A stretch of 64,000 nt of DNA from Microbacterium pseudoresistens (GTDB taxonomy: Bacteria > Actinomycetota > Actinomycetes > Actinomycetales > Microbacteriaceae): positions 1,302,001 through 1,366,000 of the forward strand of contig NZ_JACCBH010000001.1 of the NCBI RefSeq assembly GCF_013409745.1. The letters run 5' to 3'. Positions within the stretch are counted from its first letter, which is position 1; every line of letters begins with the position of its first letter. Made by a program: the position numbers and the translations under genes. This document shows positions 26,443 through 36,052 of this stretch, one piece after another. Under the pieces are notes generated by a model that worked only from the letters and a program-made list of their open reading frames with translations, did not search any database and was not told the DNA's origin.

Positions 26443-28017
26443 ATGACGCGCATTGGCATCGTGGCGGAGCAAGGCGGTGAGACGCGTGTCGCCGCCACCC
26501 CGCAGACGGTGGGGAGGCTGCGGAAACTCGGATACGACGTCGCCGTCGAGAAGGGGGCCGGCCTCGCGTCGGCGTACCCCGACGACGCATACGCAGAGGC
26601 GGGAGCCGACATCGTCGGCGCGGACGAGGCGTGGGCTTCGCCGATCCTGCTGAAGGTCAACGCCCCCACCGACGCGGAGATCGCGAGGATCGCCGACGGC
26701 GCGACTCTCATCGCGCAGCTGGCTCCCGCGCTCAAGCCCGAGCTGCGCGAGGCGCTCGCCACCCGCGGCATCACGGCTCTGGCGCTGGATGCGGTGCCCC
26801 GCATCTCCCGCGCGCAGTCGATGGACGTGCTCAGCTCCATGGCGAACATCGCGGGTTACCGCGCGGTCGTCGAGGCCGCGCACGAGTTCGGCCGCTTCTT
26901 CACCGGACAGGTCACCGCGGCCGGCAAGGTGCCGCCGGCGAAGGTGCTCGTCGCGGGCGCCGGCGTCGCCGGTCTCGCCGCGATCGGCGCCGCCTCGAGC
27001 CTCGGTGCCATCGTGCGCGCGACCGACCCTCGCCCCGAGGTCGCCGACCAGGTCAAGTCGATCGGCGGCACCTACCTCGAGGTGGTCGTGCCGGAGGAGC
27101 AGAAGGAGGTCTCCTCCGACGGCTACGCGAAGGCGACCAGCGAGGCGTACGACCGCCGCGCCGCCGAGATCTACTCGGAGCAGGCTGCCGACGTCGACAT
27201 CATCATCACCACCGCGCAGATCCCGGGCCGTGCCGCGCCCCGGCTCATCACGGCGGCAGATGTGGCGACCATGAAGCCCGGCAGCGTCATCGTCGACATG
27301 GCGGCCGGCACCGGCGGCAACGTCGAGGGCTCCGTCGAGGGCCAGCGCGTCGTCACCGACAACGGCGTGATCATCCTCGGCTACACCGACCTGGCGGGGC
27401 GCCTGCCCACCCAGGCGTCGCAGCTGTACGGCACGAACCTCGTGAACCTGCTCACCCTGCTCACTCCGGAGAAGGACGGACAGCTCGTGCTCGACTTCGA
27501 CGACGTCGTGCAGCGCGCGGTCACCGTCGTGCGCGATGGCGAGGGCACCTGGCCGCCGCCGCCCGTGCAGGTCTCGGCGGCGCCACCGGCGGCCGCCGCC
27601 GCGCCCGTGGCGGAGGCGACGCCCAAGAGGACCCTGTCTCCCGGCGGCAAGGTCGCGCTCATCGCGGTCGGCATTGCGGCGCTGTTCGCGGTCAACGCGG
27701 TGGCCCCGGCGCCGCTCCCGCAGCACTTCACCGTGCTCGTGCTCTCGGTGGTCATCGGCTTCTATGTGATCGGCAAGGTCGCTCACGCCCTGCACACGCC
27801 GCTCATGAGCGTCACCAACGCGATCTCCGGCATCATCATCGTCGGCGCGATCGTGCAGATCACCACCCCGAACCTGCTCGTGCAGATCCTCTCCGCGGCG
27901 GCCGTGCTCGTCGCGTCGATCAACATCTTCGGCGGCTTCGCGGTCACCCGCCGCATGCTGAAGATGTTCTCGAAGGGCTCGGATCAGCCCGCTTCTGAGA
28001 AGGGAGCTGGTCGATGA
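26443..28017 (+). CDS. pntA: NAD(P) transhydrogenase subunit alpha
   Basis: A 524-residue alpha subunit of the membrane-bound, proton-translocating transhydrogenase, which uses the proton gradient to reduce NADP+ with NADH. The N-terminal NAD-binding domain begins [22 protein letters not shown] and has [22 protein letters not shown] (~167-188). A Pro/Ala-rich linker (~370-395) joins about four C-terminal helices (from [20 protein letters not shown]), so the alpha1 and alpha2 parts are fused as in E. coli. AAGGAG precedes ATG 26443. It overlaps pntB by ATGA. Confidence 0.95.
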   Translation: MTRIGIVAEQGGETRVAATPQTVGRLRKLGYDVAVEKGAGLASAYPDDAYAEAGADIVGADEAWASPILLKVNAPTDAEIARIADGATLIAQLAPALKPELREALATRGITALALDAVPRISRAQSMDVLSSMANIAGYRAVVEAAHEFGRFFTGQVTAAGKVPPAKVLVAGAGVAGLAAIGAASSLGAIVRATDPRPEVADQVKSIGGTYLEVVVPEEQKEVSSDGYAKATSEAYDRRAAEIYSEQAADVDIIITTAQIPGRAAPRLITAADVATMKPGSVIVDMAAGTGGNVEGSVEGQRVVTDNGVIILGYTDLAGRLPTQASQLYGTNLVNLLTLLTPEKDGQLVLDFDDVVQRAVTVVRDGEGTWPPPPVQVSAAPPAAAAAPVAEATPKRTLSPGGKVALIAVGIAALFAVNAVAPAPLPQHFTVLVLSVVIGFYVIGKVAHALHTPLMSVTNAISGIIIVGAIVQITTPNLLVQILSAAAVLVASINIFGGFAVTRRMLKMFSKGSDQPASEKGAGR

Positions 28018-29426
28018 ACGCCATCGAGCTTTCGGCATCCGTCGCGGGCGCCGCGTACATCGTCGCCGCCCTGCTGTTCATCATGAGCCTCGCGGGGCTC
28101 AGCAAGCACACCTCCGCGAGGGCCGGCGTCGGCTACGGCATCGCCGGCATGGCGATCGCCCTCGTCGCCACGGTGTGGGTCACCATCCAGGGCGCCTGGG
28201 GTCAGCCTCAGGCGACGCTGGGCCTCGTGCTCCTGCTCGCGGCGATGCTCGTCGGCGCCGTGATTGGCCTGTGGCGGGCGCGCGTCGTCGAGATGACGGG
28301 GATGCCCGAGCTCATCGCGCTGCTGCACAGCTTCGTCGGTGCGGCCGCGGTGCTCGTCGGCTGGAACGGCCACCTGCACAGCCCGGGCCTGACCGGCGCG
28401 CTGGCCGACATCCACCACGCCGAGGTGTTCATCGGCATCTTCATCGGCGGCGTGACCTTCACCGGGTCGATCGTGGCCTTCCTGAAGCTGTCGGGCCGGA
28501 TGTCGTCCACGCCGCTCATGCTGCCGGGCAAGAACATCCTGAACCTCGGCGCGATCGTCGTGTTCATCGGCCTGACCGTCTGGTACGTCATCACGCCGAG
28601 CCTCGTGCTGCTCATCGTCGTCACGCTGCTCGCGCTCGCGCTCGGGTGGCACCTGGTCGCCTCGATCGGCGGCGGCGACATGCCCGTGGTCGTCTCGATG
28701 CTCAACAGCTACTCCGGTTGGGCGGCCGCCGCGGCGGGCTTCCTGCTCAACAACGACCTGCTCATCGTCACCGGTGCGCTGGTCGGATCCTCGGGTGCGT
28801 ACCTGTCGTACATCATGTGCAAGGCCATGAACCGTTCGTTCCTCTCCGTGATCGCCGGCGGATTCGGCATCGCCGCGCCCAAGAGCGACGACGTCGACCA
28901 CGGCGAGCACCGCGAGATCGACGCCGAGGGCGCCGCCGAGATGCTCGCCGGCGCCTCCACGGTCGTCATCACGCCCGGCTACGGCATGGCCGTGGCGCAG
29001 GCGCAGTACCCGGTGGCCGAGCTCACCGAGAAGCTGCGCGCCAAAGGCGTGGATGTGCGCTTCGGCATCCACCCCGTCGCGGGTCGCCTTCCCGGGCACA
29101 TGAACGTGCTGCTGGCCGAGGCCAAGGTGCCGTACGACATCGTGCTCGAGATGGACGAGGTGAACGACGACCTGGCCGAGACCGACGTCGTGCTCGTCAT
29201 CGGCGCCAACGACACGGTCAACCCCGCCGCTGCCGAGGATCCGGGCAGCCCCATCGCGGGGATGCCGGTGATGCGCGTGTGGGAGGCGAAGAACGTGATC
29301 GTCTTCAAGCGGTCGATGGCCTCCGGCTACGCCGGCGTGCAGAACCCGCTGTTCTTCCGGGAGAACGCGCAGATGCTGTTCGGCGACGCCAAGGAGCGCG
29401 TGGACGACATCCTCCGCGCGCTCTGA
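28014..29426 (+). CDS. pntB: NAD(P) transhydrogenase subunit beta
   Basis: A 470-residue beta subunit. About eight or nine membrane segments fill residues 1-260. The C-terminal NADP(H)-binding domain carries [29 protein letters not shown] (~321-349), [21 protein letters not shown] and [10 protein letters not shown] (~400-409). It forms the complete enzyme with the overlapping pntA. NADPH made here may support the reductive steps of nearby pathways, but nothing in the sequence ties it to them. A strong hairpin follows. Confidence 0.95.
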   Translation: MNAIELSASVAGAAYIVAALLFIMSLAGLSKHTSARAGVGYGIAGMAIALVATVWVTIQGAWGQPQATLGLVLLLAAMLVGAVIGLWRARVVEMTGMPELIALLHSFVGAAAVLVGWNGHLHSPGLTGALADIHHAEVFIGIFIGGVTFTGSIVAFLKLSGRMSSTPLMLPGKNILNLGAIVVFIGLTVWYVITPSLVLLIVVTLLALALGWHLVASIGGGDMPVVVSMLNSYSGWAAAAAGFLLNNDLLIVTGALVGSSGAYLSYIMCKAMNRSFLSVIAGGFGIAAPKSDDVDHGEHREIDAEGAAEMLAGASTVVITPGYGMAVAQAQYPVAELTEKLRAKGVDVRFGIHPVAGRLPGHMNVLLAEAKVPYDIVLEMDEVNDDLAETDVVLVIGANDTVNPAAAEDPGSPIAGMPVMRVWEAKNVIVFKRSMASGYAGVQNPLFFRENAQMLFGDAKERVDDILRAL

Positions 29427-29436
29427 GCAGGCGTGT

Positions 29437-29474
29437 CAACCGCCCCCGGATCTCTCAGAGACCGGGGGCGGTTG
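29437..29474. terminator. Strong GC-rich hairpin after pntB
   Basis: CAACCGCCCCCGG (29437-29449) pairs perfectly with 29462-29474 across a 12-base loop. It lies 10 bases after the pntB stop and before the end of a convergent CoA-transferase gene, so it probably serves both. It marks the left border of the accessory island. Confidence 0.85.
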
Positions 29475-29526
29475 CATCGGTCATGGTGGGCAACCGGGCC
29501 CATCGAAGCGACGAGTCCCGCGGGAT

Positions 29527-30672
29527 CTATGAAGCGGCATCATCGAGGCGCGGTGGGGGTCGGTGCGGTTCGGGATGAACCGGTTCGCCGTTGACGGTGA
29601 AAGGAAGGCGGATCATTGCCAGGTCGGGGATGTCGCCGCCAGGGACGGGAGCGAGAATCCCCATCGCCTGGAACTGGGGATGCGCAAGAAGGTCAGGCAC
29701 GGTGTTGACCGGCCCAGCCGTCACACGCGCCTCTTCGAAGGCACGCAACCACTGAGCGCGCGGCTTGGCGGCGAGCAACTCGGTGAGAGTCCGCACGATC
29801 TCGTCCTGGTGCCGCATTCGCAGAGCGTTGTTGGCGAACTCGGGCCGTTCGAGCCATTGCGGTCGACCGATCGCGACGCACATCCTGCGCCACATGTCCT
29901 CACTGTTGGCGGCCAGCGCGATCGGCGCGTCTGCGGTGGCGAAGATCTGGTTCGGCACCGTGAAGGGCAGGCCCACACCTCGATCGGGAACCCTGCCCGT
30001 CGCGAGGTAGCCGAGGATGTACCCGCTCATCATCATCGCCTGCGATTCCAGCAGTGATGTCTCGATGTGCGCCGCCTGACGTTCGCTCTTGGGCGTCGTG
30101 AAGCGTGAGGTGATGGCCAGGGCGGCGCTCATCCCGGTGACGAAGTCGGTCATCGGGGCACCCGTGAGCATCCGGTCATCAGCATCTTTGGAGACGCTGA
30201 TGCTTCCCCCGAAGCTCTCTGCGATGAGATTGTTCGCGCCGTGCCGCGCGGCGGGACCGTGACCCCCGAAACCCGTGATGGAGCAGAGGATGATCCGCGG
30301 ATTCACGGCACGTAGCGCGTCGAACGTGAGCCCCCACTTGTGCATGACCCCAGGCCGGTAGCTCTCGATGACGACATCTGCTTCTGCGACCAAGTCGAGC
30401 AGCCGATCACGGTCGGCCTCCTGCGCGAGGTCGAGCACGAGGCTTCGCTTGTTCCGGTTCACCGCGAGGAAGGTGCTTCCCGTCCCCTGCCATCTCTCGG
30501 GGCCGTAGTGACGCATCTCGTCGCCGCCAGGTCGCTCGATCTTCAGGACGTCGGCGCCGAGATCGGCGAGCACCATGCCGGTGAGCGGTCCGGCGATGAT
30601 CCTGGCCAACTCGATGACGCGCACGCCGGCCAGGGGGCCGGATGTCGGAGTGTCCATCTCAGGCCACAGCAT
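29527..30672 (-). CDS. Family III CoA transferase (CaiB/BaiF)
   Basis: A 381-residue class III CoA transferase, which moves CoA between carboxylic acids. Family features are LAGVRVIELARIIAGPLTGMVLADLGADVLKIERPGGDEMR (in pieces from ~14), FLAVNRNKRSLVLDL (~68-82), VIESYRPGVM and the likely catalytic Asp in APMTDFVTG. GAGAGG stands seven bases before ATG 30672. It diverges from a GntR regulator across a copy of the island's 13-bp motif. A second transferase of this family is at 44806. Together they probably activate the imported acid. The acid is unknown. Confidence 0.9.
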   Translation of the reverse strand: MLWPEMDTPTSGPLAGVRVIELARIIAGPLTGMVLADLGADVLKIERPGGDEMRHYGPERWQGTGSTFLAVNRNKRSLVLDLAQEADRDRLLDLVAEADVVIESYRPGVMHKWGLTFDALRAVNPRIILCSITGFGGHGPAARHGANNLIAESFGGSISVSKDADDRMLTGAPMTDFVTGMSAALAITSRFTTPKSERQAAHIETSLLESQAMMMSGYILGYLATGRVPDRGVGLPFTVPNQIFATADAPIALAANSEDMWRRMCVAIGRPQWLERPEFANNALRMRHQDEIVRTLTELLAAKPRAQWLRAFEEARVTAGPVNTVPDLLAHPQFQAMGILAPVPGGDIPDLAMIRLPFTVNGEPVHPEPHRPPPRLDDAAS

Positions 30673-30706
30673 CCGTGCGCCTCTCGCTCAGGAATCTGCA
30701 TTCTGG

Positions 30707-30719
30707 TGATAATTGATCA
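30707..30719. promoter_or_regulatory. Island motif, copy A
   Basis: TGATAATTGATCA matches the island consensus TGATATTTGATAC at 10 of 13 positions. It lies between the divergent CoA-transferase and GntR genes, 35 and 45 bases from their starts. Confidence 0.5.
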
Positions 30720-30764
30720 TGTCGGTGCGACCAGGAGTCGAACGGCGACGGAAGGACGGACCGG

Positions 30765-31505
30765 ATGGATGCTCGAGCCGGGGGGCGTGCGGCGAAGGGC
30801 CCCCAGAATCTGAAGCAGGAGGTCGCGAAGTTCCTGCGTGACGAGATCTTCTCCGGCGCGCTCACGCCGGGCGCGCGGATCGACCAGGATGCGCTCGCCG
30901 AGTCGATCGGCGTGAGCCGTCTGCCGGTGCGCGAAGCCCTCATCACCCTGGAGATGGAGGGCATGGTGACGAACGTGCCGCGTCGGGGCTCGTTCGTCGC
31001 GCCACTCGCGCCGGACGACATCCGGGACCACTTCGAGATGTACGGGGTGCTGAGCGGTGTCGCAGCGGCGCGCGCTGCCGCGTCACCCTCCGACTCGCTC
31101 ATCGATGAGCTCGCGGCCACGTCGGACCTCATGCGTCGCGGCACGGACCCCGTCGAGCTCGACACGCTGAACTTCCGCTTCCACCGGCTGCTCAACCGGG
31201 CCGGCGGGTCGCGTCGGCTTCTCTCCGTGCTTCGTCTGCTGTCCGACAACATGCCGACGCACTTCTTCACGTCGAACAACGAGTGGGAGTTCCGGGAGCG
31301 GACGTTCGACGAACACGACCGTATCGTCGACGCCGTACGGAACCGTGATTCGAGCGCCGTGGCCGCTGCGGTGGTCGAGCACTTCCGGCACGTCGGGGAG
31401 CAGGCCGTGCGTTCTCTGACAGCGGTCGGGTTCTGGAACGAGCCGATCGGAAACCGAGGGAACGGCGCTTCCGACAAGACCGCACTCGACGTCGACATCA
31501 TATGA
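30765..31505 (+). CDS. GntR/FadR-type transcriptional regulator
   Basis: A 246-residue regulator with an N-terminal winged helix (NLKQEVAKFLRDEIFSG, ALAESIGVSRLPVREALITLEMEG, ~15-64) and an all-helical FCD/FadR effector domain (~90-225) with metal/ligand-type residues in LNFRFHRLLN and VVEHFRHVGEQAV. It is a clear paralogue of the regulator at 55319-56014: the DNA-recognition helix (GVSRLPVREALITLE) is identical in the two. It diverges from a CoA transferase over copy A of the 13-bp motif. The FadR-type domain usually senses an acid or CoA ester, which fits the island. Confidence 0.9.
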   Translation: MDARAGGRAAKGPQNLKQEVAKFLRDEIFSGALTPGARIDQDALAESIGVSRLPVREALITLEMEGMVTNVPRRGSFVAPLAPDDIRDHFEMYGVLSGVAAARAAASPSDSLIDELAATSDLMRRGTDPVELDTLNFRFHRLLNRAGGSRRLLSVLRLLSDNMPTHFFTSNNEWEFRERTFDEHDRIVDAVRNRDSSAVAAAVVEHFRHVGEQAVRSLTAVGFWNEPIGNRGNGASDKTALDVDII

Positions 31506-31512
31506 TGATTAT

Positions 31513-31525
31513 GTATCTTTGATAC
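31513..31525. promoter_or_regulatory. Island motif, copy B
   Basis: GTATCTTTGATAC is a perfect palindrome around a TTT centre and matches the island motif at 10 of 13 positions on the reverse strand. It lies eight bases after the GntR stop and 48 bases before the MFS start. Confidence 0.5.
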
Positions 31526-31573
31526 AAGATCATCAATGGTGCTGACGATCTCGCAGCGCCCTGCCGGAACCGG

Positions 31574-32962
31574 GTGTCGGTGAAAGACGCGAAGTTTCCC
31601 ATGCGGCTCAACGTCGCGCTCTTCTTCGCGGTGGCCTCGTACTCGACACTGCAGTCGATCATCATCCCGATCCTCCCTTCGATCGCGGATCGTTTCGACG
31701 CTCCGACCTCGCAAGCGGCATGGGTGGTCTCGGGCTTTCTCATGATCGGCGCGGTCGTGACGCCGATCGCGGGTCGACTGGGCGATCTCCTCGGCCACGT
31801 CAAGGTGCTCCTCGTCATCCTGTGCATCTTCGTCGTCGGCGCGCTGATGGCCGTCTTGGCGACCTCGATGCTCATGCTCATCGCCGCGCGCATGCTGCAG
31901 GGTGTGGGGGCGGCGGCCGTATCGCTGAGCTTCTCGATCATCAAGGGCCGTTACCCCCCGGCGCAGGCAGCCGGGGCGGTCGGGATGATCTCGGCGACGA
32001 TGGCCGTGGCTGCGGGAACGGGGCTGTCGTTGTCCGGTGTGATCTCGACCTATCTCGGCTACGGGATGATCTTCGGGCTTCCTCTGCTCGTCTCCACGTG
32101 CTCGATCATCCTGCTGCTGCCGCAGGTGCGCTCCGACCGCCCGGTGGCGACGAACAGGCGGAGCGTCAACTGGTTCGGAGGGCTGTTCTTCGCGGTGGCG
32201 ATGCTCTTCGTGCTGTTGGCGATCACCCAGGGCAACAACTGGGGCTGGCTCGCTCCGGCGACGGCGCTGCTATTCCTGGGCGGGGTCGGCGTGGGGGCGG
32301 TCTGGGTGTTCTTCGAGCTGCGCGCGCTCAACCCGCTTCTTGACGTGCGACTGTTGGTCTCCCCCAGCCTGATCCGCATCAACACGACCACCCTGCTGGC
32401 GGGCATGGTCATGTTCTCCATGTACACCCTGTTGCCGGTATTCCTTCAGGCGCGCACCCCGGACGGTCTGGGCCTCGGCCTGAGCGTGAGCACGAGTGGT
32501 CTGTTGATGCTGCCGATCGCGATCATGAACTTCACCTCCGGGGCCCTGGCCGGGCGTATCGCGGCAGCCATCGGCTCGCGGAACATGCTCGTGCTCGGAT
32601 GCGTGATGAACTTCCTTGCGATCGCGCTCCTTGCGATCCTGCACGATTCGCCCGCGACGATCATCGCCGTGTGCATCCTGCACGGGATCGGGGTGGGACT
32701 GTCTTTCGCGTCCATGCCGGCGCTGACCATGCTCGCAGTGTCGCCGCAACAGGCGGGGGTCGCGGCGGGCATCTACAACACGCTGCGCACGGTCGGGGGA
32801 GCGATCGGAACCCAGGTGGGCTATGCGATCCTCGCCGCCGGTGGCCGCTCGCCGACGGGGCAGACCTTCACCGCGCTCGTGGTCTTCGTCGGGGTCGTGT
32901 GCGCAGCCGCGATCGTCTCGGCGTTGACCATTCCACGCTCGCCGTCGCAGTACGCGGTGTGA
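31574..32962 (+). CDS. MFS transporter, DHA2-like (14-helix type)
   Basis: A 462-residue membrane transporter of the major facilitator superfamily with roughly 12-14 hydrophobic helices. The motif A-like loop is GRLGDLLGHVKVLL (~69-82). Motif C-like glycine runs include GTGLSLSGVISTYLGYGMIFGLPL. The length and GxLaGRIAAAIGSR repeat fit the DHA2 branch of proton-coupled transporters. The start is uncertain: GTG 31574, GTG 31580 and ATG 31601 are in frame and no strong ribosome site decides. In the island it may import the substrate or export a product. Confidence 0.85.
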   Translation: MSVKDAKFPMRLNVALFFAVASYSTLQSIIIPILPSIADRFDAPTSQAAWVVSGFLMIGAVVTPIAGRLGDLLGHVKVLLVILCIFVVGALMAVLATSMLMLIAARMLQGVGAAAVSLSFSIIKGRYPPAQAAGAVGMISATMAVAAGTGLSLSGVISTYLGYGMIFGLPLLVSTCSIILLLPQVRSDRPVATNRRSVNWFGGLFFAVAMLFVLLAITQGNNWGWLAPATALLFLGGVGVGAVWVFFELRALNPLLDVRLLVSPSLIRINTTTLLAGMVMFSMYTLLPVFLQARTPDGLGLGLSVSTSGLLMLPIAIMNFTSGALAGRIAAAIGSRNMLVLGCVMNFLAIALLAILHDSPATIIAVCILHGIGVGLSFASMPALTMLAVSPQQAGVAAGIYNTLRTVGGAIGTQVGYAILAAGGRSPTGQTFTALVVFVGVVCAAAIVSALTIPRSPSQYAV

Positions 32963-33017
32963 ACGAGTGTCGAACACGTCGTCGGGACACAACATCCCAA
33001 AGAGAAAGAGGAGAAGC

Positions 33018-33827
33018 ATGCAGAGTCAGTCGCTTGCGGGACGCGTCGCGCTGGTCGTCGGCGGGGGTCAGGAGCCCGGAGGGGCGGTCGGCATGGGTCG
33101 TGCAGCGGCCGTCACGCTTGCCCGCGCCGGCGCTCGGGTGATCGTCGGGGACCGTAATCCGACTGCGGCGGAAGAGACCGCGGAGGCGATCCGGACCGAG
33201 GGCGGAACCGCGTCGACGGTCACCATCGACGTCTCGGACGAGGATTCGATCGCGGCGGCGCTGGGCGATGTCGAGGAGACGGAGGGGCGCCTCGACGTGC
33301 TGCACAACAATGTCGGGGTGAGCGTGGGCGCGGGCGATTCTGCGCTGGCGTCGATCACTCCGGAGGTCTTCGATCGCGTGACGAACATCAACCTCCGCGG
33401 GATGGTGCTCACCTGCAAGCACGCGATCCCGCTCATGGCACGGTCGGGGGGCGGGTCTATCATCAGCGTCGGATCGACGGCTCCGATGACGCACTACGAG
33501 CAGATCGCCTACAAGACGTCGAAGGCGGGGGTGATCGCGATGTCGGAGAACATCGCCTGGTTCCATGCCGGGGAGGGAATCCGCAGCAACGTCGTCATCC
33601 CGGGCCTGATCGACACGCCGATGGCGATCGACACCCGCGTGCGGCTGAGCGGACGCCCGCGGGAGGAGCTCATCGAGGAGCGGAGCAGAAAGATTCCGCT
33701 CGGGCGGAAGATCGGAACGGCGTGGGACGTCGCCGATGCGGTGCTCTTCTTCGCGTCGGATCAGTCGTCGTTCGTGACCGGACAGCACATCGTCGTCGAT
33801 GGAGGATGGACCCTCCAGGTGGGCTGA
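33018..33827 (+). CDS. Short-chain dehydrogenase/reductase
   Basis: A 269-residue classical SDR. The cofactor loop is a slightly extended GGGQEPGGAVGMGRA (~16-30), then NNVG (~96-99), a serine in ISVGSTAP and the catalytic YKTSK (~166-170). AGAGGAGAAG precedes ATG 33018. It lies downstream of the MFS gene and probably shares its transcript. The glycine-rich loop insertion (EPGGAV) is unusual but seen in some actinobacterial SDRs. It may act on a hydroxyacyl-CoA or a free alcohol. The substrate is unknown. Confidence 0.88.
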   Translation: MQSQSLAGRVALVVGGGQEPGGAVGMGRAAAVTLARAGARVIVGDRNPTAAEETAEAIRTEGGTASTVTIDVSDEDSIAAALGDVEETEGRLDVLHNNVGVSVGAGDSALASITPEVFDRVTNINLRGMVLTCKHAIPLMARSGGGSIISVGSTAPMTHYEQIAYKTSKAGVIAMSENIAWFHAGEGIRSNVVIPGLIDTPMAIDTRVRLSGRPREELIEERSRKIPLGRKIGTAWDVADAVLFFASDQSSFVTGQHIVVDGGWTLQVG

Positions 33828-33871
33828 CCGCTGCGGCTCTTGTGGTACCCGTTGACTTCCCGCGCCATTTG

Positions 33872-33884
33872 CGATCAAATATCA
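33872..33884. promoter_or_regulatory. Island motif, copy C
   Basis: CGATCAAATATCA matches the reverse-strand consensus GTATCAAATATCA at 11 of 13 positions. It lies 35 bases before the first MaoC-like gene of a long operon. Confidence 0.6.
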
Positions 33885-33918
33885 GAAATCAAATTCTACT
33901 CAGGACGAAGGGGTCTTC

Positions 33919-34362
33919 ATGGCTGAGCACGTCGAGGTGGGGGACGAGTTCTCCTCGTTCCCGCTGATCATGACTCGCGAACGGATGCGCTGGTACTGCG
34001 ATGCCCTGGAGACCGCTGCATCCCAGAGCGGCGAGTTCATCGTCGCCGAGCCGACGATCCACACCGATGACGAGTACGCCCGGCAGAACGGACTGCCGGG
34101 CATCGTCGCCGACGGAATGATCTCGACGAACTACATCTCCAGCCTGCTCTACCGCACGTTCGGGGTCGCGTACCTCGCCGGCGGCGAACTGCGCACCAAG
34201 TTCATCCGGCCGGTGGTGGAAGACGCGATCCTTCGCGCACGCGCGGTCGTGACCGACGCGGAGGCCGGCGCCGTCGCCCTCGACGTCTGGGTCGAGGACG
34301 AGACCGGACAGAAGGTGACCGTGGGCGATGCCCGGGTTCCCGTTCAGGAAAGGAAGGCCTGA
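33919..34362 (+). CDS. MaoC-like hot-dog dehydratase, first of tandem pair
   Basis: A 147-residue single hot-dog domain protein. The segment TIHTDDEYARQNGLPGIVADGMIS (~46-69) occupies the place of the MaoC hydratase motif, with His and Asp in IHTDDEYA. LRTKFIRPVVEDAILRARAVV is the typical outer strand. MaoC-type enzymes add water to enoyl-CoA. It is followed one base later by a second hot-dog gene that lacks these residues. The pair may form a heterodimer in which this subunit supplies the active site. Copy C of the 13-bp motif lies upstream. Confidence 0.8.
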   Translation: MAEHVEVGDEFSSFPLIMTRERMRWYCDALETAASQSGEFIVAEPTIHTDDEYARQNGLPGIVADGMISTNYISSLLYRTFGVAYLAGGELRTKFIRPVVEDAILRARAVVTDAEAGAVALDVWVEDETGQKVTVGDARVPVQERKA

Positions 34363-34363
34363 G

Positions 34364-34810
34364 ATGTCGATCGGCCGCTATGTCAGTGACCTTGAAGTCG
34401 GGGACGAACTGAGATCCGTCACGTACGAGATGACCCCGTTCATCGTCCGCGAGTACTGCCACGGCATCGACGAGCATGCGGAGGAGTTCCACCGTGCGAT
34501 CGAGCCCTTCGGGGCGCAGCTCGTGCCGCCGCCGATGACGCACATCGACAAGATCCGTCTGATCAAGGAGAACTGTCCGGACGGTCCGGGCCCGAACGCC
34601 CGCATCCATTACCAGTTCCATTCCACGCACCACAAGCCGATCCCCGTCGGTGCGACCCTCGTCGCCTCCGGCGTCATTGCGCGCAAGTACGAGAAGAAGG
34701 GGCGCACGTATCTCGAGATGGACATCGAGGTGCGGGAGTCGGACAGCGGCGAGCTGGTGATGAGCTACAACGACACGGCCATCCTCAACTACACACCGAG
34801 CTCTGCATGA
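34364..34810 (+). CDS. MaoC-like hot-dog protein lacking visible catalytic motif
   Basis: A 148-residue protein (ATG 34364, AGGAAAGGAAGG site) starting MSIGRYVSDLEVGDELRSVTYEMTPF. The fold and length are those of a hot-dog protein, but the usual D-x4-H motif is absent; EEFHRAIEPFGAQLVPPPMTHIDKI stands in its place. HKPIPVGATLVASGVIARKYEKKGRTYLEMDIEV is a typical hot-dog C-terminal part. Tandem catalytic/non-catalytic hot-dog pairs are known in mycobacterial hydratases (HadAB, ChsH1/ChsH2). By analogy it could be the partner of the protein at 33919. Confidence 0.75.
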   Translation: MSIGRYVSDLEVGDELRSVTYEMTPFIVREYCHGIDEHAEEFHRAIEPFGAQLVPPPMTHIDKIRLIKENCPDGPGPNARIHYQFHSTHHKPIPVGATLVASGVIARKYEKKGRTYLEMDIEVRESDSGELVMSYNDTAILNYTPSSA

Positions 34811-34929
34811 CCGAGCGCGGTCGCCACGCATCCGGACGCGCGCGAGAAGCCGCCTGCGTATGAGATCGCGCGACATCTGCAGACACAACTGAACATCGAG
34901 ACAACACAGCACTCTTTCAAGGAGGAAAG

Positions 34930-35982
34930 ATGAAGCTCACAAGAGCAGCAGGTCTGATCGGCAGCGTCGTGCTCGCCGGAGCCCTCGTCACGGGCTGCGC
35001 CGGGGGCGGAGAGACAGAGACGAACCCCGATCCGGAGACGTCGGGCGGCGCGGACGGCATCGATGCGCTGGTGGAAGCGGCGAAGGAGGAAGGTTCGCTC
35101 ACGGTGTACGCAAGCGCCGCCGAGAGCACGATCCAGGATGCCATCGCGGCATTCAACGAGGAGTATCCGGAGATCCAGGTCGACTATTTCCGAGGTGCGG
35201 GGACCGCCCTTTTCAATCGTTTCGAGACCGAAGCCGAGGCCGGTTCCGTCGTCGCCGACGTGTTCATGCCCACGATCCAGCCTTCGTTCATCTCCGACCA
35301 CCCAGAGTGGTTCATCCCGATGACCGACGAGGTCCTGCCCACCGCCGTGGAGCTGGACTGGCCGGCCGATTTCCGCACGGAGTACACGATTCAGACGATC
35401 GTCGAAGAGATCGTCGTGATCTACAACACAAACAACGTCTCCGACCCGCCGAAGACCTGGGAAGAGGCCCTCGACCCGGCGTACAAGGGCAAGATCATCC
35501 TGGTCGACCCCGAGGCATCGCCGAGCTACATGTCGTGGTATGCGATCGCTCGCGATGCGTTCGGCGACGACTTCATCCGTGCACTCGGCGAGATGGACCC
35601 GATCTGGGTCGACACCGGTGCCACCGGCGCACAGCAGGTCGCGACGGGCTCGAAGGACATAGTGATCCCAACCTACCCGTCGCATGCCACCGGGCTGATG
35701 GCCGAGGGCGCGCCGATCGACTACGAGCGCAACCTCGACCCCACTCAGGGCATCACGACCAGTGTCGCGATCACGGCCGATGCTCCACACCCGAATGCGG
35801 CGAAGCTGTTCGCCAACTGGCTGCTGACCCCCGCTGCGTTCAACGCGTACTGCGATGGGGGGGCGTTCTCCTCCGTGGTGCCGGGAACCAACTGCGATTC
35901 CCTCGCGAGCAACTTCGTCGCACCCGTGTGGGACATCCCCCAGGAAGAGCAGGCGGAGATCGTCGCACTGCTGGGTCGCTGA
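34930..35982 (+). CDS. Extracellular substrate-binding lipoprotein (Fe3+/polyamine-type ABC importer)
   Basis: A 350-residue lipoprotein: signal peptide with lipobox VTGCAGG (Cys near 23), an acidic linker and then a type II binding fold. The blocks GSLTVYASAAESTIQDAIAAFNEEYPEIQVDYFRG (~52-86) and VIPTYPSHATGLMAEGAPIDY are those of the AfuA/FbpA-like family that binds ferric iron, phosphonates, sugars or organic acids. The iron-binding double Tyr of FbpA is not obvious, so an organic ligand is likely. AAGGAGG precedes ATG 34930. A hairpin separates it from the ATPase gene. Confidence 0.88.
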   Translation: MKLTRAAGLIGSVVLAGALVTGCAGGGETETNPDPETSGGADGIDALVEAAKEEGSLTVYASAAESTIQDAIAAFNEEYPEIQVDYFRGAGTALFNRFETEAEAGSVVADVFMPTIQPSFISDHPEWFIPMTDEVLPTAVELDWPADFRTEYTIQTIVEEIVVIYNTNNVSDPPKTWEEALDPAYKGKIILVDPEASPSYMSWYAIARDAFGDDFIRALGEMDPIWVDTGATGAQQVATGSKDIVIPTYPSHATGLMAEGAPIDYERNLDPTQGITTSVAITADAPHPNAAKLFANWLLTPAAFNAYCDGGAFSSVVPGTNCDSLASNFVAPVWDIPQEEQAEIVALLGR

Positions 35983-35989
35983 TGCCGTT

Positions 35990-36022
35990 CCGGCGGGCCC
36001 GCTGCACACGCGGGCCCGCCGG
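35990..36022. terminator. Intercistronic hairpin after the binding-protein gene
   Basis: A 13-bp perfect stem (CCGGCGGGCCCGC, 35990-36002, with 36010-36022) with a 7-base loop lies between the binding-protein and ATPase genes. Such hairpins reduce read-through or protect the upstream mRNA, giving more binding protein than transporter. Confidence 0.7.
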
Positions 36023-36052
36023 CGGCGAGCCGAGAATCCTCGAGGAGCAAGC

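Noticed and set aside
24187-28038. A minus-strand reading frame of over 1200 codons opposite the aldehyde dehydrogenase and pntA
   Set aside because: It is antisense to well-recognised genes, is full of Arg/Asp/His/Gly low-complexity stretches and resembles no family. Long antisense frames are expected in very GC-rich DNA.
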